From contig NZ_SJPG01000001.1 of assembly GCF_007859715.1 (NCBI RefSeq), positions 1,452,728-1,516,727 of the forward strand: 64,000 nucleotides of DNA, in the 5' to 3' direction. Below are positions 27,137 through 35,444 of the stretch, one piece after another; positions within the stretch are counted from its first letter, which is position 1, and each line of letters begins with the position of its first letter. Both the position numbers and the translations under genes were made by a program. Under the pieces are notes generated by a model. It ran no database searches. It saw only the letters and a list, made by a program, of their open reading frames with translations, and was not told the origin of the DNA. This DNA comes from Rubinisphaera italica (GTDB taxonomy: Bacteria > Planctomycetota > Planctomycetia > Planctomycetales > Planctomycetaceae).

Positions 27137-30070
27137 CTATCTCTTGTTTTTACCAGCAGGAACCGAAATCAATGGCCATTGCAGAACCTGCCCATCGGTT
27201 AATAATTGCTCTTTGAGATGGTCGTAATTCACATCCTGCACGGGAACATTCTCTTCTATCGCCAGACACGCCGCTGTCGCAGCTGACTGGCTGGTGACCA
27301 TGAAAACAGGTTCCATCCGAATACTGGCAAATGCTGTATGACTTGCCGATAAGGCAAACGTCACGAACAGATTCTCGCACTCCTCCGCTTTGGGAACAAT
27401 CGCTCCATAGCCAATCTTGTAGGGACCAAACCCACCCCGGCCGCCCGCGACTTTGCCTTCGCGAGTGACTACTCCGTCTTTAACGATACGTCGGATCTCG
27501 TGCACGTCGGTCCCATAGGAACCTAATCCGACCGAATGTGGTGCGATCATGCGTCCGAACGTGTGATTCTCGGTCAGCACAAGATCGCTGACCATGCGAC
27601 GTCCCTCTCGGATGTAAAGTTGATGAGGCCAGCCATTCGTATCTGGGAATTCATCTTTGGGAAGACCAAAACGTTGCATGTCACTGCGGACTTTCTCCGG
27701 AACTCGGGGATCGGTTGCCAGGAAGTACAGAAGCCCACGATGATAATTTTCGATCTCCCGAGCGATTTCCACACGTCGCTCATAACTTGCTTCCGGCCAT
27801 TCCCAGCTGGCTCCTGGGAGATTGCCACCAAAAGTTGCGGTGTTGAAATCCCATTTATTGTTTGGGAGGGGATCGTGTTTGCTGAACCAGCGCAGGTCCA
27901 TGTCATCGCCGATGGCCTCACATGCTTCAATAAAGCGGACGACCAGTTCGTATTGTTTCGCATTGTAGTTGGGAGGCGGAGAGATCGGCAGTCGATCATC
28001 GGCTGTGCTGAGACAAAGTCGAAAGCAATAGGCCATCACTCCGGGGGCAGATTCCCCCTGTGTTCCCGGCTCACCCTCGTTGATGAGTGGTAACAGACCA
28101 CTGGAGGGATCGCCTTTCATGATATACGGATCGAGTGGAAAGTCGCGATCCCACACACCCTGTCCGCCAGGGACTCGTCCATTGGAACCGGGCTTCAGAT
28201 GATTGAGTCTGGGTTTGTATTTATCTGTGTAGTGGATACCATTGTATTTCTCTCCGTACTGATCGTTTCCTTCGCGTATTAATGTGTAACTCACATCAGC
28301 CGCAGCCATCAAGTCACCCTCATAGGTTGTATCGAGATACATCTTCGCTCGAATGGTTCGACCATCTTGCAAAGTTAGCTCCTCAATACGTGGGCCGCTT
28401 TTATTGATGGATTTGAGTTGTGCATTTTTTAAAACAGTAACACCTGCTTCTTGAACCATTTCCTCAAAAACTCGTTCAGCGACATGGGGCTCAATGGAAT
28501 AGGCACCACCGGTAGCCGGGCCACCATGTCCCTGAAAGGCTTCTCCCCAGTTCAACTGTTTTCCATAACTGGCAACCAGCCTGGTGAAATACTCACGGGC
28601 AAGTCCACCCACGCTGCGGGGATCTCCGATATCAACGGCACTCAATCCGCCACTGGTCATTCCACCGAGATGCAATCCCGGCTCTATCAATACGACGCGT
28701 TTTCCCATGCGTGCTGCCTGGACCGCAGCAACCACACCGCCTGAGGTGCCACCATAAACACAGATATCGGCTTCTATAGATTTGTCTAACTGAGAAGTGC
28801 GATTCTCTTTCGGAGTTGCACCTCGGACCCAGGCTTCGTCAAAGCGAGCCACTGTGAGCAGTCCAGTTCGATAATTACTTTTTCCATCCGTACTGCCTCG
28901 TTCGTAGAAACAGAGGATTGTCCCATCGGGAAGAGCTGCCAGGTCGCTGTAGCCGCTGAAGCCTTTTTCCAGTGTCCGATTGACGGGCCATGTCTTTCCC
29001 TCATCGTAACTCAGTTTGATCGAAACATTTTTTCGATCCCGACTTTTGCCGAGAGTTTCCTTACCGTCTTGCCGAGTCAAGTTATCGGGATTAGAGAAAG
29101 CAAGAATTCCAGGTTCATTTTTCTGAGGTTCTCTAACTCGAACCAGTCCGCTCATGCAGATTGGTTCAACCAACGCGTTGTCAAATTTCGGCTCGGACCA
29201 GTTCGTTGCACCATCAGGACTGGTTGTGATGACACGTCGATGCTTTTTTGATTCCGTGCGCGAATTCAGCATCACACGACCGTCGTCCAATTGAACAATA
29301 GCGGTTTCGTTGGGATAGACAAACTCGGGAGTATCGGGCACTGCGATCTCACCGCGCTGCCATGTTTTGCCATGGTCATCACTGTAAATGGTTGCCGTCA
29401 CCGAGGGACGATGAGCGTGTCCGCCAGTTCCCAGAGACAACCACACCGGAACGACCAGCCGACCGCGATGCGGCCCTCGTGTCAATTGAATGCCGTGAGC
29501 TGGTCCCGTCGCAAGCACCTTCCAGTCATATTCCGGGCGAAAGTCTTCAAAAGTCGATGTGATTTCGACTGGCTTACTCCACGACGCGCCATCGTCTTCG
29601 CTTCGCATGTAGAAACATCGCATATATTCCAGACAATAGAGGAAATGTACGGTTCCAGTTTCATGGTCTACAATTGCGACCGGGTTATTAACAGTGTTCT
29701 CACCCGGTTGATCAAGGTTTTGAGCAGCGGCGACCGGATTGATCGGCAAGTTGCCTTTCATATGGATAATCTGCTGACGAGGGGGCCAGGTTTTACCGCC
29801 ATCGGTACTTCGACGCATCAGCACATCGATCTGTCCCCAGTCGCCCGAATCGCTCTTGCGAGCTTCACAGTACACCAGCACCGTTCCATTTTGGGTGACG
29901 ACAATTCCAGGGATTCGATAGAGCTTGTAGCCTCCGTGACCGGCTTCAAACAGATCGATCTTCATCGGCTCGTTCACATCATCGGCAATGACATCATTTT
30001 GATGAAGACACATGTTCGCGATGATTATTGCGATGAGAATCAGCGAGCATCGCATAGCAGTATGGTGCAT
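27137..30070 (-). CDS. Sialidase (BNR) domain fused to FAD-dependent oxidoreductase
   Basis: 977 residues with a signal peptide (about 1-29). Residues about 37-415 form an exo-sialidase beta-propeller: YRIP at 51-54 with the first catalytic Arg, and Asp boxes such as RSTDGGKTW, YSDDHGKTW and SYDEGKTW. Residues about 430-977 form a FAD-dependent oxidoreductase of the FAD_oxidored type, with a dinucleotide-binding loop (VYGGTSGGVVAAVQAARMGK) and LHLGGMTSGGLS. The two domains are in one frame with a short linker, so one exported polypeptide could cleave a terminal sugar and oxidise it or the remaining glycan. That order of reactions is inference. The symporter gene lies 43 bases upstream on the same strand and a sulfatase gene follows. 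A GAGGATAG ribosome site precedes the ATG. Sialic acid as substrate is not proven; planctomycete BNR proteins are diverse. Confidence 0.88.
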   Translation of the reverse strand: MHHTAMRCSLILIAIIIANMCLHQNDVIADDVNEPMKIDLFEAGHGGYKLYRIPGIVVTQNGTVLVYCEARKSDSGDWGQIDVLMRRSTDGGKTWPPRQQIIHMKGNLPINPVAAAQNLDQPGENTVNNPVAIVDHETGTVHFLYCLEYMRCFYMRSEDDGASWSKPVEITSTFEDFRPEYDWKVLATGPAHGIQLTRGPHRGRLVVPVWLSLGTGGHAHRPSVTATIYSDDHGKTWQRGEIAVPDTPEFVYPNETAIVQLDDGRVMLNSRTESKKHRRVITTSPDGATNWSEPKFDNALVEPICMSGLVRVREPQKNEPGILAFSNPDNLTRQDGKETLGKSRDRKNVSIKLSYDEGKTWPVNRTLEKGFSGYSDLAALPDGTILCFYERGSTDGKSNYRTGLLTVARFDEAWVRGATPKENRTSQLDKSIEADICVYGGTSGGVVAAVQAARMGKRVVLIEPGLHLGGMTSGGLSAVDIGDPRSVGGLAREYFTRLVASYGKQLNWGEAFQGHGGPATGGAYSIEPHVAERVFEEMVQEAGVTVLKNAQLKSINKSGPRIEELTLQDGRTIRAKMYLDTTYEGDLMAAADVSYTLIREGNDQYGEKYNGIHYTDKYKPRLNHLKPGSNGRVPGGQGVWDRDFPLDPYIMKGDPSSGLLPLINEGEPGTQGESAPGVMAYCFRLCLSTADDRLPISPPPNYNAKQYELVVRFIEACEAIGDDMDLRWFSKHDPLPNNKWDFNTATFGGNLPGASWEWPEASYERRVEIAREIENYHRGLLYFLATDPRVPEKVRSDMQRFGLPKDEFPDTNGWPHQLYIREGRRMVSDLVLTENHTFGRMIAPHSVGLGSYGTDVHEIRRIVKDGVVTREGKVAGGRGGFGPYKIGYGAIVPKAEECENLFVTFALSASHTAFASIRMEPVFMVTSQSAATAACLAIEENVPVQDVNYDHLKEQLLTDGQVLQWPLISVPAGKNKR

Positions 30071-30113
30071 TATTTCTATCCTCGATTGAGCGTTATTGAC
30101 GATAGTCTGAACG

Positions 30114-31655
30114 TTATTGCTGTGACTCTGCGACCTTCTGTGGCTTAGATTTCATAATTTGCCAGTAGGTGAAGCCCGTTGGTTGAATACCATAGCATAA
30201 GGAGAGAATGAAACTCATTCCATAGCCTAAAACCATTGCAGTACCAAATCCAATTGGCCAATACCAGATCGAGAACCAGTTTTGTGTATACATCAGAAAC
30301 AGTGTCAAAATCGTTGCCAGCGAGACGCTGAATAGTACTGCTGCAGAACTTGCCCTGCGGGAAAAGAATGCGAGAACGAAAATCGCGAGCAGAGGCCCAC
30401 CGAAGGCGGCAGTCAATTTTTTAGCGACGTCGAAAACATTTCCCAGTGGACCGACGAAACACGCAAGTGCGATTGATATCACCCCGATGATAATGACCAG
30501 AGTTCGAATCCAGCGAATTTCGTGCGTTTCGTTTTTTGGTCGAAGTTGAGGGAATAAGCGATCCCGGAAATCAACGATGATAGCCGTCGATACCGAGTGA
30601 ACTCCCGAATCGATGCTGGACATGATGGCTGCCATCAGTGCAGCCAGGAAAAGTCCAGCGAGCCCAGGAGGAAAGTGCATTCTGACAAACTCCGGCAAGG
30701 CACGGTCAGCAATATGAGGATCGTTTTGCAGGATTTGTGTGAGTGTTCCATCGCCGAGTTGTTCCGGGAATTGTGTAAAGTAGGCATACAGGCCCACCCC
30801 AATGAGCAGCAAACCTGGCATGACGATCCACATACCAATCAGATTGACCAGTGCACCCCACTGAGAGGTTCGCTCGTTTCGTGCGGAAAGATATCGTTGT
30901 ACCGCCACCTGATCGACTCCGAATGCGGACGCCGCTTCCAGAAAGATACCGATCAAAATCACCCAACTGCCATATGGTAATGTCATTGATGGTGTGAAAT
31001 CGAAAATCAGGTTTTCTCTTCCCGAGAAATAGGTCTCAAAAATCTCCAGAGGACTTGAGTTGGACAAAAACACAATGAGTGTCAAAGTTGCTAAAATCGT
31101 GATGGCGAATACGAAGAACTGGATAACGTCAGTCCACATCACGGCTCGAAGTCCACCGACCATCGTGTAAGAGACCGAGACAATCCCCAGGCCGATGATC
31201 ACGCCAGTCTGAGGGAGACCAGTGACACTGGCAACGACGACCGATGCGGCATATGTCGCCGAGGCCATCCAGCCAATTCGCAGCAAAATAAACAATCCAC
31301 TGGCCAGTGTTCGCACGGCGACATCAAAGCGTAATTCCAGGTACTCGTAAGCGGTTTCCAACTTGAGACGAGAATACACTGGAATGAAAATCCAGATGAC
31401 GACCGGAGTCATCAGGGCGAAGGAGATCAGCGATAATCCAATGCGCAGGCTGTCTCCAAAGGCTGCTGAGGGATAGAAGACAAAGCTGTTTGATGAGAAC
31501 AGCGTGGCCATCACACTTAAGCCGACGGGGAGCCAGCCCATGGTTCGTCTGGCGACGAAGAATTCCTCTCGCGACTGATTGCGTCCAAAAAACATCCCCA
31601 TTGCAAGCATGGAAGCGAGATAGATAAAGACAGCAGCAAAATCGAGAGGATGCAT
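30114..31655 (-). CDS. Sodium:solute symporter (SSS family)
   Basis: 513 residues with about 13 hydrophobic segments and an outside N-terminus. The family pattern is clear: FFVARRTMGWLPVGLSVMAT near residues 33-52, and the signature MVGGLRAVMWTDVIQFF near 165-181. SSS proteins import sugars, amino acids, carboxylates or sialic acids with sodium. As the first gene of the operon with the sialidase-FAD fusion and a sulfatase, it most likely brings in the released (and perhaps oxidised) monosaccharide; bacterial sialic acid transporters of this family exist. The substrate residues cannot be read with confidence. No strong ribosome site is visible before the ATG. It is divergent from the creatininase gene across a 278-base gap. 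Confidence 0.9.
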   Translation of the reverse strand: MHPLDFAAVFIYLASMLAMGMFFGRNQSREEFFVARRTMGWLPVGLSVMATLFSSNSFVFYPSAAFGDSLRIGLSLISFALMTPVVIWIFIPVYSRLKLETAYEYLELRFDVAVRTLASGLFILLRIGWMASATYAASVVVASVTGLPQTGVIIGLGIVSVSYTMVGGLRAVMWTDVIQFFVFAITILATLTLIVFLSNSSPLEIFETYFSGRENLIFDFTPSMTLPYGSWVILIGIFLEAASAFGVDQVAVQRYLSARNERTSQWGALVNLIGMWIVMPGLLLIGVGLYAYFTQFPEQLGDGTLTQILQNDPHIADRALPEFVRMHFPPGLAGLFLAALMAAIMSSIDSGVHSVSTAIIVDFRDRLFPQLRPKNETHEIRWIRTLVIIIGVISIALACFVGPLGNVFDVAKKLTAAFGGPLLAIFVLAFFSRRASSAAVLFSVSLATILTLFLMYTQNWFSIWYWPIGFGTAMVLGYGMSFILSLCYGIQPTGFTYWQIMKSKPQKVAESQQ

Positions 31656-31681
31656 GGGGTTGCCCGCGTTCTTGGAGGTAA

Positions 31682-31703
31682 AAAAATCTAGTTATAGATT
31701 TTT
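31682..31703. promoter_or_regulatory. AT-rich perfect hairpin in a divergent promoter region
   Basis: Nine bases (31682-31690) are repeated as an exact reverse complement at 31695-31703 around a four-base loop. It lies 27 bases upstream of the symporter start, between two divergent genes. Its low GC argues against an intrinsic terminator, and it may be an operator or leader structure of the glycan operon. Confidence 0.35.
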
Positions 31704-31933
31704 GGCGATGAGAGGAGCCAGTGTCGAGTCTGTGAGGAGAATAATCCCTGGCATTCTGAAATTACTGCAAATGCAAATAGAATGATGAACGGCAGTGTCT
31801 GTTGTCGAAAATTGGCCGCCACTTGTAAATTGGCTGCACAAAGCAAAGACTGAAGGATCAGGGGAATGCGTTTGTCATACTCGAGCATCATAAAGTCAGC
31901 AGTGAAATAGAACGATCGAATTGGAAACAATCT

Positions 31934-32698
31934 ATGAAATTTGCAGAGATGACATCTCCTCAACTGGCTGAGGTGGAGCGTGGTGAAACATTGGTCATAA
32001 TTCCAATCGCTGCCGTTGAACAACACGGTCCACATTTACCGACAGGGACAGATACCATCATCTGTACTGCGATTGCAGAATTACTTGAGGAGCGTTTATC
32101 AGATAGCGTTCTGCTCGCTCCTACGCTCTGGCTGGGAGCCAGTGCACATCACTTGCGTCTTGGGGCCACACTTGATTCTTGTCTGACGAATTACATGGAG
32201 TTGCTGCAGGACATCGCTCGATCAGTTTTACAGGATGGATTCCGCAGAGTACTGTTTCTTAACGGACATGGGGGCAATATTGATCCACTCAAAGTCGCAT
32301 TGCGTCAACTTCAGTTAGAGTTTCCAGAAGCATTGCTTGCAGGTGGTTCTTACTGGGCAAGTGCTTCAGACCTGATCGACGAAACGCTGACAGGAGATCA
32401 TAAGTTCGTCGGCCACGCCTGTGAATTTGAGACATCATTGATCATGTACTTGCATCCCGAACTGGTTCAGCAGGATATCATTGCCAATGCGGGAGCACTT
32501 ATTCCTGATGAGATAGACGGACTATTCGTCTCGCGAGATATGAAGCAGCGAACACGACAGGGATGCACGGGGCGACCGGATCTGGCGACAGTTGAAAAAG
32601 GTAAAGTGCTGATGGAAGGAATCGTAAAAAGACTGGAGTCGACCGTTCAAAAACTTCTCCAACAGAAACTGGGGACGTCGTACGACGAGTTCTGTTAA
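31934..32698 (+). CDS. Creatininase-family amidohydrolase
   Basis: 254 residues, cytoplasmic. Metal-site motifs of the creatininase family are visible: EQHG at 29-32 with PTGTD ending at Asp40, NGHGGN at 110-115, and the segment HACEFETS at 161-168. In creatinine amidohydrolase itself the sequence after the His is G-E; here it is G-G, as in family branches that act on other amides (for example MftE-type or formamidopyrimidine deformylases). So cleavage of a cyclic or linear amide is expected, but creatinine is not a safe substrate. It is transcribed away from the symporter operon, and a scar region with repeats follows it. Confidence 0.88.
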   Translation: MKFAEMTSPQLAEVERGETLVIIPIAAVEQHGPHLPTGTDTIICTAIAELLEERLSDSVLLAPTLWLGASAHHLRLGATLDSCLTNYMELLQDIARSVLQDGFRRVLFLNGHGGNIDPLKVALRQLQLEFPEALLAGGSYWASASDLIDETLTGDHKFVGHACEFETSLIMYLHPELVQQDIIANAGALIPDEIDGLFVSRDMKQRTRQGCTGRPDLATVEKGKVLMEGIVKRLESTVQKLLQQKLGTSYDEFC

Positions 32699-32712
32699 TG
32701 AGAGTCCAATGA

Positions 32713-32818
32713 TTAACGCATTTTCCAATGGTAACTGCAGTCGCATGGACACCAAATGTCCTAAATCGCTGTGTGTGCTCCTTCTGAACGCTGCAGGTGA
32801 TTTTTGAATATGCTCTGG
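32713..32818 (+). repeat. MITE-like repeat, copy 1 (106 bp)
   Basis: Matches copy 2 (44897-45003) along its whole length with scattered changes and one single-base deletion. The ends are inverted: about 28 bases at each end, finishing in CTGCAG on the inside, are imperfect reverse complements. This copy has lost the conserved TA at its right edge (TG instead). It lies 15 bases after the creatininase stop. Confidence 0.85.
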
Positions 32819-32854
32819 TAACTGAACTATTACAAAATTCCAATTTTGAAAATG

Positions 32855-32890
32855 AACCACAGATGGGCACGGATCCGCACAGATAAAAAT
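32855..32890 (+). repeat. Short repeat with a 10-base period (CACRGAT x3)
   Basis: CACAGAT, CACGGAT and CACAGAT follow each other exactly 10 bases apart, preceded by AAC and followed by an A-rich tail. It resembles, from memory, a dispersed repeat found in many bacterial intergenic regions. It does not encode anything visible. Confidence 0.6.
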
Positions 32891-32998
32891 ATCGCATTCT
32901 GGTCGACACAGCGGATCATGTCACTTCACCTGAAGAACTCCGATTAGGATTGATCATGTCAGACAGTATTTGACATACGAAGTTGATTCACCTGAAAT

Positions 32999-33251
32999 CT
33001 ATTGGACAAGAAACGCGGACAGCGCCTGAGCATCGAACTTGTCGCTATTGCGGATCGGCGAGCTGAGTAAACTATTCGTAACTGGCAGTTGCTTCGACGA
33101 CCATTTCAGGCTTTTTCCATTGTTCGAGTAATGCGAGGATCCCTATGGGATCGCTGGACAAGATCCGTTTCCGTGCGAGGGCGGTTCGGTTTTGATTGAC
33201 GATGCATAAAGTGATAGACTGTTTATGAAGGTCGAAGGCGATACAATTCAT
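32999..33251 (-). pseudogene. IS110-family transposase, decayed N-terminal fragment
   Basis: Reading leftward from an ATG at 33251 gives 59 residues that look like the start of an IS110 (DEDD) transposase: the first catalytic Asp in FDLHKQSI and the Glu in VVEATASYE. The frame is then broken by a TAG at 33072-33074, where the family normally has Trp after YE. After a short stretch ending in FTQLADPQ and an internal deletion with a frame change, the third motif SDKFDAQALSAFLV follows, ending in a stop at 32999. The catalytic C-terminal Ser domain is absent. This is a dead remnant with a stop, a frameshift and a truncation. No intact copy is in the window. It is flanked by repeats and lies between two unrelated gene groups. 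Confidence 0.75.
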
Positions 33252-33438
33252 CGTGATGTCTTTCTTTGTGGAAACGAATACAAATTATGTTGACCACGCA
33301 CTAGAGAATATCACAGTCGGCTCAGCCTTCTCAGCGTTTCAACCTGTAAGAGATGAGTTCGAACGGAATTCTGGTTTTCAAGTGTAGAATAGTATCGTCA
33401 AATATTGAATCATAATTCATCAGAGAAAGCCTTTGCCT

Positions 33439-34455
33439 GTGAGTATTGACACCGATGAATATGCCGCCGAAAAGCGAGCCGTTGAAAAGATTCGGGATGG
33501 GCGTGACCGAATCCTCCTTGAACTTTCCAAAGCCGTGATTGGTCAAAAGGATGTCATTGAGCAACTCCTGCTCTGTCTGTTCGCGGGGGGGCATTGTCTG
33601 ATCACAGGAGCACCGGGGCTGGCCAAAACACTGCTGGTCAATTCGATTGCACAGGTATTTGATCTCGAATTTCGCCGCATCCAGTTCACGCCCGATTTGA
33701 TGCCCGCTGATATCACCGGGACAGAAATTCTCGAAGAATCCGACGATGGCAAACGGAAGCTGCAGTTTGCCAGAGGGCCAATATTTGCCAATGTGATTCT
33801 TGCCGATGAGATTAATCGAACGCCTCCCAAAACACAGGCTGCTTTATTGGAAGCGATGCAGGAACATCAGGTGACTGCAGCCGGGGTTCGGTATCAGCTG
33901 GAAGAACCCTTTTTCGTTCTGGCCACGCAAAACCCAATCGAGATGGAGGGAACTTATCCGCTTCCCGAAGCTCAACTCGATCGTTTCATGTTCAATATCT
34001 GGATTGACTATCTCCCGGAAGATGATGAAGTTGCGGTTGTGAATCAAACAACGTCCCGCCGCAATGAGCCGATTGAAGCACTGTTCACAGGGGAAGATGT
34101 TTTACAATTTCACAATGTGGTACGCAGCGTGCCCATCGCCGAAGATCTGGTTCGCTATGCTGTTCGTCTGGCAGATGCCTCTCGTCCGGGGCGAGCCAGG
34201 ACGCCGCAGTTCATTAACGATTGGGTCACGTGGGGAGCGGGATTGCGAGCTGCTCAGTATCTCGTTTTGGGAGCCAAGGCGAGAGCAATATTGAACGATC
34301 GTACGCATGTGACGGCGAGCGATATTAAAGCACTAGCTCATGTGACGATGCGGCACCGAATATTAATTGGATATCGAGCAGAAGCGGAAGGGGTGACTGT
34401 CGAGAAAGTGATTGATCGACTCTTGGAAACGATTCCAGTACCGGGGACCGAATGA
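33439..34455 (+). CDS. MoxR-family AAA+ ATPase (operon 1)
   Basis: About 338 residues. I prefer the GTG at 33439, which is nine bases after a GAGAAAG ribosome site, over an in-frame TTG two codons earlier. Walker A (GAPGLAKT) is near residues 57-64 and Walker B ends in DEINR near 123-127, followed by the MoxR phrase AALLEAMQEHQVT. The sensor segment FVLATQNPIEMEGTYPLPEAQLDRF is typical. MoxR ATPases work as chaperone-like remodelers with VWA-domain partners. The gene leads an operon of six, and its stop overlaps the DUF58 ATG by four bases. Confidence 0.95.
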   Translation: MSIDTDEYAAEKRAVEKIRDGRDRILLELSKAVIGQKDVIEQLLLCLFAGGHCLITGAPGLAKTLLVNSIAQVFDLEFRRIQFTPDLMPADITGTEILEESDDGKRKLQFARGPIFANVILADEINRTPPKTQAALLEAMQEHQVTAAGVRYQLEEPFFVLATQNPIEMEGTYPLPEAQLDRFMFNIWIDYLPEDDEVAVVNQTTSRRNEPIEALFTGEDVLQFHNVVRSVPIAEDLVRYAVRLADASRPGRARTPQFINDWVTWGAGLRAAQYLVLGAKARAILNDRTHVTASDIKALAHVTMRHRILIGYRAEAEGVTVEKVIDRLLETIPVPGTE

Positions 34456-35444
34456 CCGGCACACCGATCCCATCATCGAATGATTCAGGATCCTTGGGCG
34501 GAGGATCTCGCGCTAAGCCTGCGTTGATTGACCCGGGTTCGCTGATGCGGATAAAAAATCTAGAACTGCGCGCCAGATCGATCGTGGAAGGGTTTCTCAC
34601 CGGATTACATCGGTCACCTTATCATGGCTTTTCTGTGGAATTCACCGAGTACCGACAATATTCACCGGGAGACGACACACGCTTTCTCGACTGGAAACTC
34701 TTTGCCCGCTCCGACCGCTATTTTATCAAATGTTTTGAGGACGAAACGAATCTCCGGTGTCATCTGCTGGTTGATTTGAGTCGTTCGATGAGTTACGGAA
34801 CGGTTGGATACAAAAAAGCGGAATACGCAAAAACCATTGCGGCCACCATTGCCTACTTCCTGTCGCTCCAGCGAGATGCGGTCGGCTTATTGACTTTTGA
34901 TGAGTCGATCGTCGATCACATTCCTGCACGCTTTCGACCGGGGCACATTCACCGTCTGATGATGAGTCTGGAACGGACTCCGACAGGAACCGCAACCGAT
35001 ATCGAAAAACCACTGGAACAAATCGCCGCAACAGTGGCGAAGCGGGGCATGGTCGTGCTCATATCCGATTTGCTGACACCCGTGAATACCCTCGAAAAGC
35101 AACTCGGCTACCTCTGCGCACGCGGACATGAAGTGGTTCTGCTGCGTGTTCTCGATCCGACAGAAATCGATTTCAACTTCGAAAAGCCTGCCATGTTTCA
35201 CGATATCGAATCGGGACGGGATCTGTTTATTGATCCTGAATCTGCACGGGAAAGCTACCTCGAGAAGTTTCGCGAACATGCCGGGGCTCTTCAAATACTA
35301 TGCAGCAAGCTCGGAATCAGTTTGCATCAACTCCCGATTAATCGTCCGTTGGAATTGATGCTGTTCGATCTGTTGAGCGACCGCCTGAACCGAAACCGAC
35401 ATTCCGTGCGACAACGCTCGCCAATGGGGGGGAGCGGAACGTGA
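34452..35444 (+). CDS. DUF58 (VWA-like) protein (operon 1)
   Basis: 330 residues, no membrane segment. The DUF58 core is clear: EYRQYSPGDDTRFLDWKLFAR at about 66-86, then a VWA-type metal-binding motif DLSRS at 108-112 (DxSxS) and GMVVLISDLL at about 195-204. In MoxR operons DUF58 proteins are the usual ATPase partner and probably bind a metal-dependent ligand through the MIDAS site. It overlaps the MoxR stop by four bases, and its own TGA overlaps the GTG of the next gene, so translation of the three is coupled. Confidence 0.93.
   Translation: MTGTPIPSSNDSGSLGGGSRAKPALIDPGSLMRIKNLELRARSIVEGFLTGLHRSPYHGFSVEFTEYRQYSPGDDTRFLDWKLFARSDRYFIKCFEDETNLRCHLLVDLSRSMSYGTVGYKKAEYAKTIAATIAYFLSLQRDAVGLLTFDESIVDHIPARFRPGHIHRLMMSLERTPTGTATDIEKPLEQIAATVAKRGMVVLISDLLTPVNTLEKQLGYLCARGHEVVLLRVLDPTEIDFNFEKPAMFHDIESGRDLFIDPESARESYLEKFREHAGALQILCSKLGISLHQLPINRPLELMLFDLLSDRLNRNRHSVRQRSPMGGSGT

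Noticed and set aside
29291..30148. A 285-residue open frame on the + strand
   Set aside because: It is antisense to the sialidase domain, which has clear motifs on the other strand; no family features or ribosome site.
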